A DNA stretch of 38,809 nucleotides from an uncultured bacterium (GTDB lineage Bacteria > Patescibacteria > JAEDAM01 > Absconditabacterales > Absconditicoccaceae). The notes beneath the pieces are model-generated. The model made no database searches. It was not told where the DNA came from and was given only the letters and a program-made list of their open reading frames with translations. The translations under genes and the position numbers were made by a program. This document shows, piece by piece, positions 10,060 to 20,064 of the stretch (positions are counted from its first letter, which is position 1; each line of letters begins with the position of its first letter). The stretch covers positions 1-38,809 of the forward strand of contig CALFEN010000325.1 in assembly GCA_937950065.1 (NCBI GenBank), written 5' to 3'.

Positions 10060-11667
10060 ATGGAAAATAAATATATTGAAATATCTTTTATAAAAAAGAA
10101 ATATCCTCTATTGTTCAAAATATTCAGCGTTATCCCTGGTTTTTTTGCTATATCATTAATAGTCTTGATAGTCACAAGTTTTTGTTTGTTTTTTTTAAAT
10201 AGAGATGAGAATTTAAATAATATAATATTTTTTACTGCTATTGTGATTTTATGATTTTATCTTTGGTGGCTTATAAGATGATTCGAATTTATTATTTTTA
10301 CTTTCATGGCTTCTTTCAAAATAATAAATTATAAGAAATTGAATTTTGATAAGATTTTAAAAAACTCTTGAGGTTTAAAAAATGAGGAAATACTTTTTAG
10401 AAATAAACTAAAAAAAGATATCCTACCAGAGGAGATAATACATCGGTTTATAATACCTACTTATAAAGAAAGTTTCGAAATAATAAAAGAGACTTGTGAA
10501 AACTTATTGAATTCTAACTATGACAAAAGAAAGTTTGCTATAACACTGGCGTGAGAAGAAAGAGATGAACAGAATTTTTTGGTAATAGCAAAAAAAATTA
10601 TAGAAAAGTATAAAGATAAATTTTTTTATATAAATTATACAGTACATCCTAAATGAATTGAATGAGAGATTCCTGGTAAGTGAGCTAATATTTCATTTAG
10701 CTCGAAAAAAGAATACGAGAATATTTTAAATGCCTTCGGAGTAGCTCCGGATAAGGTTGTCGTCACAACTTTGGATGCAGATACAAATATAGATAGTGAC
10801 TATCCTAACATTTTAACCTATAATTATATAGTAGCTGATAATAGAAAATATAAGAGCTATCAACCAATGATTTTCTTTTTTAATAATTTTTGGGATGCTC
10901 CTTTTTTTAGTAAAATAATAAGCCTCGGGAATAGCTTCTGGATGCTTTTTAATTCTCTAAAAAAATTTGGTATGAGAAATTTTTCTACACACGCACAGAG
11001 TCTTGATGCTTTGATAGAAACTGATTTCTGGTCCAAAGAGACTATAGTAGAAGACGGGCACCAATATCGAAGATCCTATTTTGTTTTTGGCAGCAAATAT
11101 GAGTGTTTGCCAATCTTTACAAAAGTATATCAGGATTGTAATTTAAATACAAATATATTTTTTACTGCAAAAGCTCAATACAATCAGATAAGGAGATGGG
11201 CACATGGTGCTGAAGATTTGGCTTACGTACTTTGTCAGTGGGTTTACAACAAAAGTAAAGTTAGTTTTGGAAGGACGTTTTATGAGTTTATGAGACTTTT
11301 TGAGTGAACAATACTTTGGTCCACGTTGCATATTGTTCTTATGTTTTGATTTACATTTACTCTTATAAAAGATATCCCTTTGAGTTCGTTTATGGGCTTG
11401 GGAGGTGCAATATCTTTTTTCGTAAAAATATCTTTTTTGATATTTATTTTTGTAATATGATTACAGATGATATTTACTCCGTGGAATAAGTTGAAGTCCA
11501 CCTCTGAAAAGATTAAAAGGACTTGAATATTTTTGTGACTGTATTTATTTTTGATAGGACCTACTTTGTTTATTTTTTCATGAATGCCGGCATTACATAG
11601 CCAGATTGCAATAATGATATGAAAACCTATGAAAAAGTTTAATATAACAAAAAAAGTGAGAAAGTAG
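10060..11667 (+). CDS. family 2 glycosyltransferase, processive membrane type
   Basis: A 535-residue protein. Two N-terminal membrane helices (roughly residues 17-45 and 55-85) precede a GT-A domain with IIPTYKE, the metal-binding D-x-D in TLDADT, the acceptor-site VEDGHQYRRS and QYNQIRRW, the Q-x2-RW motif of processive GT2 enzymes. Several C-terminal helices follow. This is the cellulose-synthase/hyaluronan-synthase layout, without a PilZ domain. ATG 10060 is preferred since a promoter lies just before it; an in-frame ATG at 9952 would add 36 residues. It probably makes a surface polysaccharide. The nearby diguanylate cyclase is a possible regulator, by inference only. Confidence 0.88.
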
Positions 11668-11744
11668 ATGACTTTTTTACGGGCTCACAAGAATTTTTAT
11701 AAAGATAATGATAAGGTCATATCTATTTAGATAATATAAAAACT

Positions 11745-12023
11745 ATGTATGATCTAAAACAACAACTTAAATTTAGTCTAACAAATAAAAAAATAAACAC
11801 AGTATGTGTGTGAAACTTTTGTTTAACAATTATAAAAAAGTTTTATAATAATAAATTCAAAATAACTTGATCTATCAAAAATTCTATAATATTTTTGAAT
11901 GTAAATCCAAGTTATGCTAAAAATATGATTTTTTTAAATAAAACAGAATTGATAAATAAAGTAAATCTTTGATTAAAAAATCTCTGATATGCTATAAAAA
12001 TAAAAGATATTATATTGAAATAA
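11745..12023 (+). CDS. small DciA/DUF721-like protein
   Basis: A 92-residue basic protein, MYDLKQQLKFSLTNKK and on. The second half (FLNVNPSYAKNMIFLNKTELINKVNLGL...IKIKDI) matches the pattern of the DUF721/DciA family: a strand with V-x-V-x-S, a helix ending before L..IN..LG, then an I+DI strand. DciA-type proteins help load the replicative helicase. It is convergent with holA, overlapping it by 14 bases at the 3' ends, so a replication gene sits next door. The match is by pattern; the family call is tentative. It lies 77 bases after the GT2 stop. Confidence 0.6.
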
Positions 12024-12993
12024 TAATATTTTTTATTTCAAGCCAAAAAATTTCTTGAGGTACTTTTCAGGTTTTTATATTATAGTCCAACATAATAAGT
12101 TTTTCAAACATGTTTTTTATATTATCTTTTTTTGTGATAAGTTTGTCTATTATTTTCATATTTTTTGCAACGACAAATGGATGCAGTTTCAATTTCTCTG
12201 CTATTGTCTTACTTTCTTTTATTCCTCTTTCTACAAAATCAATTATTTGAATTACTGCTTTTAATCCCCAATAGAGCATTCACAAAAATTGGAAATTATC
12301 TCATCAATTGTCTTGTATATTTTGTAGCAGATCCAATGTTCTTTTTTTGTCAAAGAACATATTGTCTAGTATTGTAAAACTATTTATAACTGCTTTGGGA
12401 TAAACTACTTCGTCTATTATTTTTTTTGATATTTTAGTATTTTTTTCTCTGGCAAAAAAAGATAGTTTGTTTATTTCGTTTGAAATAAAGAATAGATCGT
12501 CCCCTACAAGTTCTATAAAATATTGTATCTCCTCTGTTCATATACTGTCTCCGAGTTTTTGTTTGATGAAGTTTCTCAACTCTGATTCTTTTAGTTTCTC
12601 ATAGTTTTTTAAGGTGATATTTTCAGATAAAAATTTATATAATTTAATCCTTTTATCCGGAGTAAAACTAACAAAACAAATTATAACATCGTCTGGTATA
12701 CTTTCAAAGTTATTCATAAATTTCGTTTCAAATTCTGTATATTTGCTTTCGGTTATTTTATTGTCGGTATCTGTATCTTTTGGGATCCCGAAAATTATTA
12801 TAAGTTTTTTGGAAACAAAAAGTCCTCCTGAAAATATAGCATTAAATATTTCTCAAACATTGATTTCATTTGATTTAAATTCAAAGATATTGTCTATTCC
12901 ATATTTTTCGGCAAAGGCTTTTTTTCGTTTTTTTAGTTCCTCATAGAGTAAAAATTTTTCTTGTCAGTTAAATAAAAAAATATTTTTCTTCAT
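12010..12993 (-). CDS. holA: DNA polymerase III delta subunit
   Basis: A 327-residue clamp-loader subunit of the usual length. It starts MKKNIFLFNGQEKFLLYEEL, where delta proteins begin with a strand and G-x-D/E-x-F/Y-L. The AAA-type domain contains IFSGGLFVSKKLIII and DDVIICFVSFTPDKR. The middle helical part has ELVGDDLFFISNEINKLSFFA, typical of delta (G.DL..L..EI.KL). The C-terminal collar domain includes NFQFLGMLYWGLKAV. It opens the beta clamp for loading. Several glycines are UGA. It overlaps the convergent DciA-like gene by 14 bases. Confidence 0.88.
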
Positions 12994-13296
12994 TATTTAT
13001 CGATAAAATATAAACTTATTTATTTTTATTGAAAATATAAACTTATTCAAGTTTATTTGTTGTTTTTTATGGATAATGTGAATCCCCCTTTTTTTATATA
13101 ATATGTCTGGGTTATGTATTTTGTTTTTTATATATAAATATTTTTAGTTAAAAGTAAATACTACTATTGTATTATCCTAGTGGATGGGCTGTTTTGCGTG
13201 CTTTACATTGTTGTCACTTTGCTATATGTTTTATTGCATTCCAAAAATATTTATTTATATTGATTGACGTAGGCTTTTATAAAATAATATAAACTA
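12994..13296. promoter_or_regulatory. divergent spacer between holA and the chemoreceptor
   Basis: A 303-base region with no gene. A 16-base direct repeat (AAAATATAAACTTATT) occurs at 13005-13020 and 13032-13047. The second copy runs into the inverted repeat ATAAACTT-ATTC-AAGTTTAT (13037-13056), close to the holA start, and may be an operator or an AT-rich hairpin. TTGACG at 13264-13269 with a TAATAT about 15 bases further is a candidate promoter for the chemoreceptor. The 13060-13260 part shows nothing else I can support. Confidence 0.4.
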
Positions 13297-14586
13297 ATGA
13301 CTTTATCTAAAAAAACTATAAGAGAATTGCCTGCAGGAGGCATTCCAAATTGAGCGGAAACAAGTAGTTTATCGCAATCCTTGACGGATATTTTAAAAGG
13401 ATTTATCCCTGAAAAATTATCTACTAAATTGTCCGTTTTGACAGGTGCTCTAATATTATTTCTAATGATAGGTGATGGCTTGTTTATAGAGAGGAAGACA
13501 AATAGGATAATAAGAGGTCGTGAAATAGATTCTATAAATATTATTGTAGATAATGTCAAAGAGATTCTAGATTTGTATATAAATTCACACTTGACTACTC
13601 TAAAGGCTTTGTCGACTCAAAGATTGATACAAAATTCTTTTAATGAAGAACAAGAGAGGGTTTTAGCTCAAGAAAGATTAGTAAATTTGTTAAAATGAGA
13701 TTCAGATATTTGGGCAGTATTTGTAGTTGGGATGGATGGGAAGGTTGTCTCTGGATTGAATGCAGATGGAATAGACATGTCAGGTCTAGATAGGTCATGA
13801 AGAGATTATGTGCAAGCTTTATTAAGAGGGGAAAATCAATTTATATGAAAAGTTCAAATGGCAAAGTCTAAAGACATTCCTGTCTTACCTCTTTCTATTA
13901 TTATTCAAAATAAAAAGGGAGAGAAGCAGTGAGCAGTTGTTATTATGATTGACTGGACAAAATTCATAGAAAAACATGTCGCATCTATAAAGATATGAAA
14001 TAGTTGATATATTTATATGTTGGACGATAAATGAAATATAGTGTCTCACCCAGATAAAAAATTATTATTAACTCAAATGAATTCTGAATGGGTAGCTACG
14101 ATATTGAATAATACAGACGGAGATACATCATATCAATTTGAATGAAAGAAAAAGACATTAGCTTTTGATACGGATAAACTTACAGGACTTAAGATTATAG
14201 GAAATGTATTAGATAGCGAATTAGAAGGGGACGCAAAAGAGATAAGAAATTGGCTCTTGTCATGAAGTGCTGCAGTCTGTTTTATATTGATACTGACTAT
14301 ATATGTTATGTTTCAACGTAAAGTAGGGAAGCCGATGAAGTCGATAAATGATTACTTGAGGGAAATAGAATCTTGAAATTTGGATGTGGTATTATGATGA
14401 AAATTTGGGAAAGATGAGCTTTGAGAATTAAGAGCTAGCTTATTACAAATGGTAAAAGCTCTGAAAGATAGGTTGTGATTTTCGAACTGAATTTTGGGAT
14501 GAATCTCTACACCTCTGATAGTAGCAGATCCCTCACAAAAAATATCCTACATTAATCAATGAATGTTAGATTTGCTTGGATTATAG
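13297..14586 (+). CDS. methyl-accepting chemotaxis protein, sensor half, ended by in-frame TAG
   Basis: 429 residues. A membrane helix at 45-63 and another at 319-339 flank a roughly 250-residue extracytoplasmic sensor of dCache type (IWAVFVVGMDGKVVSGL, SGLDRSGRDYV, YMLDDKGNIVSHPD). A HAMP region follows (about 340-392), then the first third of a PAS domain (ISYINQGMLDLLGL). TAG at 14584-14586 interrupts the PAS domain, and the same frame continues for 376 codons with the rest of PAS and the signalling domain. Since many genes here end in TAG, this looks like a nonsense mutation, a true split, or a sequence error. The PAS pattern suggests Glu or Lys stood there. Confidence 0.8.
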
Positions 14587-14595
14587 GGAGATATA

Positions 14596-15714
14596 ATGTC
14601 ATACCAATGAATGATCCTTGACCAATTCTTGGGTCAGGACGTAAATGGAAAAAGGATTTGAGATTTGATTTGAGAGGCTAACAAAATACACTGATTAGAA
14701 GCTGAAATAATGGATAGAAAATGAGGAGGTCATCATACTAATATGGATATTTCTCCTATTTCTTCTTTAGATGGATCAATGATGTGAACATTAGTAATGA
14801 TGACAGATGTTACTCAAATAAAGCAGAGTGAGTTGAAAATAAAAGAACAACATCAAAATATACTGGAGGCGATACAACAGGTTGCTCAAATAGTTCAGAG
14901 CGTTATGGGGATTCTCAAAGATGTTAGAGTAAAAATTGACAGAGCAATAAGTTATGCTAGAGAACAGGAAAGTAGCGTGGGAGAAGTAATGACAGCCACA
15001 ACAGAAACATCTGCTTCAGCTTCAGAGATAGCAAGAACAAATAGTGAAATAGGCGGATTGTCTGATGTAGTGAAAAATCAAGCTGAAGAGTGAGGAGATT
15101 TAATCCAAAAAAGTATACAAACAACATCTTCATGAAAGGCAATAACTACTATTTTGGAGAGAGATATGGTAGCCTTAGGAGAAGATGTTAAACAAATAAG
15201 TCAGATATTGAGTTTGATATCTGATATAGCGGATCAAACGAATTTATTGGCTCTAAATGCGGCTATAGAGGCAGCAAGGGCTTGAGATGCAGGTAGATGA
15301 TTTGCCGTAGTTGCAGATGAGGTAAGGAAGCTTGCAGAGAAAACGAATAATGCGACAAAGGATGTAGCACAAGTAGTACAGACAATCATCAAAGCTACTA
15401 ATAAAAACATACAGGAAACTAGAGAAGTATCAGGTCATGTAACAACAGCAGAGGCTTTAACAAGTGATTCTTGAAAAAAGTTGGGAGAAATATTAGAAGC
15501 TATATGACAACTTTCTGGAGAAATACATAGTATTTGAACTGCTACAGACCAACAAGCTGCTGCTATAGAACAGATAAGTAAAACTATCGTGGGGATATGA
15601 GAAGGAGCAAATAAAACGGTTGATATAATGAAGGATCTAGAAGAAATTTTGAAGGCTTTGGAAGATCAAATGAATGTATTAGACCTTACAATGGAATCAT
15701 TAAGACAAGGCTAG
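14596..15714 (+). CDS. methyl-accepting chemotaxis protein, PAS remainder and signalling domain
   Basis: 372 residues from ATG 14596, which lies 9 bases after the in-frame TAG with GGGAG just before it, so translation could restart here. It begins inside the PAS domain ([19 protein letters not shown]...[13 protein letters not shown]). It then has the long coiled-coil signalling domain, with the near-invariant hairpin tip [25 protein letters not shown] around residue 227, in which two glycines are UGA. It ends in TAG. In intact receptors this part drives CheA. No che gene is in this window. It is in frame with the sensor half, so both halves came from one gene. Confidence 0.85.
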
Positions 15715-15717
15715 TAA

Positions 15718-15749
15718 AATTCTATCTTCGGTAGACAGAATTGTTTTTT
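15718..15749 (+). terminator. terminator after the chemoreceptor
   Basis: The stem AATTCT-a-TCT / AGA-c-AGAATT has a TCGGT-type loop, followed by GTTTTTT. It starts 4 bases after the TAG stop. Confidence 0.75.
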
Positions 15750-15756
15750 AATAAAT

Positions 15757-15784
15757 TTGACAAATAAATTTTTTTGAATATAAT
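15757..15784 (+). promoter_or_regulatory. promoter TTGACA-16-TATAAT
   Basis: Perfect consensus boxes (15757-15762 and 15779-15784) with a 16-base spacer, 33 bases before the ATG of the large unknown protein. It is nearly the same as the promoter at 20004 before the muramidase gene. Confidence 0.75.
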
Positions 15785-15816
15785 TTGAATGATAAATTTA
15801 ACAAATAAAAATAAAA

Positions 15817-17514
15817 ATGACTGACAAAAAAGAAAGCCCAATATGAGAAGGTCTAAAAGAATTGGATAATTTGCAATGACCTTTGGATGAGTTAAAAAAA
15901 GAATTAGGAAAGAGCTGACAAGAAGAAAAAGCTCTTTGAGAATTGGAAAGAGAGATTACAGATCCAATAAGAACAACATTGATAAAGTTGTTAAATAAAC
16001 TTTCAGGCTTTGATGTTTCAAAAATTAAATGAAACGAAGTAGAGCAATTATCAAATGGTCTAAAAAATATGAGAGATATTTTTTGAACAGATGTCGTAGC
16101 AGAAGTATTACAAAATACTTGAGGCAATATAACTTATGAATCAATAAGAGAGCTGTGCGATAAAGTCAATATGGCAGAATTAGGTAAAGACGTGGAAACA
16201 GGTAAAACCGTAAAAATAACAGCTACTGAATTGAAAGAGCTATTGGAATTTATTTCTGCAAAAGATATCAAATGAGCTGTTGAAATGTTAAAATTTCAGA
16301 TAACAGAAAATGTTTCTTCGTCAGAATTATTGAGAGATAGTGACCTTTCCAAGAAGGTAGATGAATTTCTATCAAAGCAACCTGAAGATTCTAGACAGTT
16401 TAAAGATTCCAAAGATTTCTTTAATAAGATGGATGCAGCATGGGGCCTTTATTTCAAAAACTTAAAATCTAATTGGTCAGAAGATACAATAATAAATATG
16501 TCTTCTTGAATGTCTTTTGGTCTTATGGAGATTTTTAATCATTATAAAGGGGAATCTGATAAGGGAATAATGACTATTGTTTGAGGTATTACAAAAGGGG
16601 ATTTCAGCAGTCTAGAGAAAAGTTTTTGAAAAAAATTATGATTTAATGAAAACTTAAAATCAATAGGTACAGAACTATGATTTGATAAATCCCCAGATGA
16701 ATCTGAAAAGTATGAAATATTAAACAATCCTGCTAAATTTAGTGCTCTTGCAAAAGAATATATAACAGGAAATATGTCTGATGAAATGTTAAAACAAAAA
16801 ATAATAGAATCTAGAAATGATAATAAAAATTATCCTAGAATAACTGAAGCAGATAAAAATAAAATCGAAGATATTTCAAAAAAATTCTGACAAAGTTTTA
16901 ATGAACAAGTTTTTGGCGCTGCAACTTTAGTGCCGGAAGTTGCTCAAATTGTCTGACAAGAGGATAAGGGAGCTCAAAAACCAAAACTTGTAAAAGTTAT
17001 AGAAGCGTTTTGTAATAAATGGAAAATAGACTGATGGATAAAAGATGTGATATTAGCAGTCATAGGAATGTTTACATGAATAGATACCCAATGATGAGAT
17101 GAATCTTTTGATAAGAATGAGATATTGAAAGCATTTTGAACATTTTTTAGTGACGATAATAGTATTAAGTGAACAATTTTTGATTGACTACGCCAAAGTA
17201 ATCCTGAATTCGAAACCACTACTTCTTCATTTGATAAGTTGGAATGGAAATCAGGCGGGGTTTTAACAAAATGGAAAAAAGCATCAGGAGAAAAAGATCG
17301 AAGTGTTTTCTTATCAAAATTGTTTAATGCAAAAGGTAAATTTATAAAGCACACTGAAGAAAACGTACTTCAGGATAAAGATTGAAATAATATAGAGTTT
17401 TTGAAAGATGAAAAAAATTCTAATGGAAAAACTAAAAGATATATTGATTTAAAAAATTTAGATATGTATATTCATTTGTATGATAAATCTTATCCAAATG
17501 AAAAAGTGTTTTAA
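15817..17514 (+). CDS. large soluble protein of unknown function
   Basis: 565 residues, acidic/lysine-rich, with no signal peptide and no clear membrane helix except a short hydrophobic stretch around residues 405-420 (DVILAVIGMFTGI). The N-terminus is helical and charged (EGLKELDNLQGPLDELKKELGK). I recognise no domain. It has its own perfect promoter and is monocistronic. The stretch EVAQIVGQEDKGAQKPKLVKVIEAF...KWKIDGWIKDV resembles spacer regions of CPR cell-wall or secreted proteins, but that is only an impression. Many UGA glycines are spread evenly. The promoter and build resemble the 938-residue protein at 20065, so the two could belong to one regulon. Confidence 0.7.
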
Positions 17515-17574
17515 ATTAAAATATTGATAAAAAAGTTCTTAAATTATTGACATATTATAAAAAATATATATAAT

Positions 17575-17650
17575 AATATTACCCTGGTTGGGGAATCTAA
17601 AACTTTTTAGTCATTGTTTAAAAAAACTCCTACAAGAGGAGTTTTTTTGT
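17575..17650 (+). ncRNA. candidate small RNA of about 70 nt
   Basis: A perfect promoter, TTGACA (17547-17552) 16 bases from TATAAT (17569-17574), fires into a stretch too short for a gene. It is followed by a hairpin CTAAA-acTT-TTTAG near 17598-17611 and ends at a strong terminator (17619-17648). The predicted transcript starts near 17581 with ACCCTGGTTGGGG. No family is recognised. It could instead be a leader read on into the terminator only. Confidence 0.4.
17619..17648. terminator. bidirectional terminator
   Basis: The stem ACTCCT / AGGAGT is flanked by A7 and T7, with an ACAAG-type loop. It can end the candidate RNA on the + strand and the HD/NIF3 operon on the - strand (its last stop is at 17766). 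Confidence 0.85.
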
Positions 17651-17765
17651 TGCCTCAAAAAACAGAACGTTTTTGGGATTTGTTGAAATCGTGAAGTGTT
17701 TTAATCAATGGGTATGTCCCAGTATCCTCTATATAAAAGTCTTTTCCCATTTATTTGCTTTAAAA

Positions 17766-18344
17766 TTAATTATTAGGTAATTTTTTGAGGTGACTTTGTT
17801 TCCACCAGTCGGCAAAGCCTGTATTTGTCATTTCTATCCAGATTTGTTTTCCGGACTCTGTTTTCAAGGCTCTACCTACATTTTGTATCCAATCGTTAGC
17901 TTCTCCGTGTCATAGTTCTAGATAAACTTTTCATTGGAAAGCCATTTCCAGGTAATCTGCATCTTTTGCTATTTTTCATTCTATGGTTGATTTTTCATCC
18001 ATTTCTTTTAGTAAAGAAATTATTTCGTCTGAAAAGGGTAATAAACTTAATTGATCCTGCCAAATTTTTTTTTCAGCTTCTTTTTTGCCGGAAATATATC
18101 TTGCACCGATTTTATGTATATCTCCAATTCTTGTTTCGGCTATATCGTGCCAGATCAGCATTTTCACTACTTTCGATGAGTCGGCTCATTCCATATTTGC
18201 CAAAATATATCATATTTGGGCGGCTGATAAACTGTGTTCAGCTACAGAATCCGGATTTTGCACACCTGCTAGTCTCCGTCATTCATGTTTTACCTGTTTG
18301 AGATGAAATGCTTCAAAAATAAGATTTACAATTTTTTTAATCAT
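17766..18344 (-). CDS. HD-domain hydrolase, YfbR/HDDC2 family
   Basis: A 192-residue protein of the usual YfbR length. It shows EGRRLAGVQNPDSVAEHSLSAA (metal His in AEHS), then MLIWHDIAETRIGDIHK with H66-D67, and a later KDADYLEMAF carrying the last Asp. Family members remove phosphate from deoxyribonucleoside 5'-monophosphates. ATG 18344 follows the NIF3 stop by a single base, so the two form an operon. It is a short relative of the HD protein at 7904. Conserved Gly positions use UGA (EGRR, QIGYIL). Confidence 0.9.
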
Positions 18345-18345
18345 G

Positions 18346-19125
18346 CTAATATTTTTCATCTAAAAATACTGTTTCTAGACCAAATTCTTTATTCAAATGA
18401 TGAGATAGTAGCTTGACTCATATTTTTTCTGTTTCCCGATGTCAACCAAGAAGTATTGATTGTTTCATCTCTTTTGCCATCAACATATGGCCGTGAGATG
18501 ATTCACCAGTTATAAGTAGATCGTATCAATCTTTTAAAGCTTCTTTTGCTTGTCAGCCTCATCATCAGCTCACTATAGCTACTGAATTTATAAATTCTTT
18601 TTTCCCAAAATTATATAATTTTTTTTCAAATCCCATTTGTTGTGCAAAAATACTTTGAATAGTGCTGATATGTATTTGTTCTTCAAATTTCAATCAATAT
18701 CATATAAAAACCCCGTGGTAATTATCAAAGTTTTCTAATTTGTAATTTTTTAGTCAAAAAATATTTATAAAAGCTTGTGTTATGCCTATATTATTTCATA
18801 CTTCAGGATGTGCATCTAGAGGAAGATGACATGCATACAATGCAATATCATTTTTGATAAGTTTGGATATCCTTTCGTAGTTTCTTTCAGTGATTACATA
18901 GTTAAACGCCCAAAATATGCCGTGGTGTACTATTAACATATCTACTTGTTCTTTGATTGCGAGATCAAAAATATATGTACTTGCATCTACTGCATATCAT
19001 ATTCTTCTAATTTCAGTATTGGAATTGTCTACTTGCAGTCCGTTCCTGCTGTCATCCATCTCCAAGGAAAAATCTTTGATTCTCAAATAATCATTTAAAT
19101 AGTTTATTAAAGTAGTTTTATCCAT
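18346..19125 (-). CDS. NIF3/DUF34 family metal-binding protein
   Basis: A 259-residue protein of the usual length (about 250-270). Family motifs in order: DDSRNGLQVDN, LIVHHGIFW (metal His pair), YACHLPLDAHPEVGNNIG, then in the C-terminal part ITGESSHGHMLMAKE and LLGGHRETEKIGVK (metal ligands). The family is a hexameric dimetal protein, annotated as GTP cyclohydrolase I type 2 in some cases without firm proof. It is the first gene of a two-gene operon with the HD hydrolase; the stop TAG and the next ATG are one base apart. Four Gly in a row (SGGGGG) are partly UGA. Confidence 0.92.
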
Positions 19126-19310
19126 TTTGTTTTTTTAGATATAAATTTTTTTAAATAAACTTTAACCTCTATTTTCTGAAAAAAATTAAGAATAAAGGCT
19201 AAATACTTTATATTTAATTAATAAAAATTATCAATGCCAATTTAAAGAATATGTAGCAAAAACAGGAATTACTTTATATTAAAAAAAGTTTTTTATTAGT
19301 AAAATTGGTT

Positions 19311-19337
19311 TTGATAAAAAAGTATTGATTTTATAAT
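19311..19337 (+). promoter_or_regulatory. candidate promoter
   Basis: TTGATA (19311-19316) and TATAAT (19332-19337) are separated by 15 bases, 45 bases before ATG 19382. The rest of the 19126-19381 spacer is AT-rich and holds the NIF3 start region; nothing else is seen in it. Confidence 0.45.
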
Positions 19338-19381
19338 ACCAAAAGATTATTATCAATAATTCTTTATATTTTATAAAGCAA

Positions 19382-19954
19382 ATGAAAGATAATATTTTAC
19401 AGAATTTTTTGAAAGAGAGTTATAATGCCAATAAAAAGCAATATGTTATCAATATATTTAATAAAGTAAGAGATTTTATATATCAGATAAATTGAGCAAC
19501 TACCATTAAAAAATTATTGGACATTAGAGAATGATACTGCGTGCCAAAAACTAGATTATTAAAGGCTTGCTATGATGAGTTAGCATATGAAACAAAAATA
19601 TGTTTTATCTCTTTTTCGTTTTCTTTTATTGATCTTCCTCCACATTTGATGAATTGGGGATATTCCAAAAAACCTTGATATCATGTTTTTCTAAAAATTA
19701 AAATAGAGGATAAATGGATAGATGTTGATTCGACTTGGAATAAGGAATTAGATGGGACATTTTGAAGCAATTTAGAGTGGAATGGCTTATCTTCTCAAAA
19801 AGTCGTATGCAATTATCATGAATATTTTGTCCCTCAAAACGAGTCCGATGAAATCAGAATTAAAAAAGAATTATCTAATGATTACAGATTAACTGAAGAT
19901 GATTTCAAGTGGATCGCCGAGTTTAATGCTTATATCAAAAAAATATCTGCATAG
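19382..19954 (+). CDS. transglutaminase-like (papain-fold) protein
   Basis: A 190-residue protein. The three parts of a transglutaminase-like triad can be seen: Cys in EGYCVPKTRLLKACYDEL (after TTIKKLLDIREG), His in YHVFLKIKIEDKW, and Asp in IDVDSTW. These domains often act as cysteine peptidases or cross-linking enzymes; in small bacterial stand-alone forms the substrate is unknown. No signal peptide is present. It lies alone between the NIF3 start and the 938-residue protein. The G before Y-C is encoded by UGA. Ending in TAG supports TAG as a stop. Confidence 0.78.
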
Positions 19955-20003
19955 AAATGTTTATTTATAAATTTTATGTAAAAATAGATATTTTTTGGTT
20001 TTT

Positions 20004-20031
20004 TTGACAAATATATAAAAATATTTATAAT
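20004..20031 (+). promoter_or_regulatory. promoter TTGACA-16-TATAAT
   Basis: Perfect consensus boxes (20004-20009, 20026-20031) with a 16-base spacer, 34 bases before ATG 20065. It is the twin of the promoter at 15757. Confidence 0.75.
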
Positions 20032-20064
20032 TAGGATAGAATTTATAATTTACAAAGTAAAAAA

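Noticed and set aside
11668..11730. 20-codon frame directly after the GT2 stop (TAGATG)
   Set aside because: Too short, no similarity, and it ends well before the next gene; probably chance.
14584..14586. TAG as a second recoded codon
   Set aside because: Many genes in the window (e.g. ending at 3065, 9061, 11667, 19954, 26008, 27060) end in TAG at sensible positions, so TAG is a stop; the internal one is an exception.
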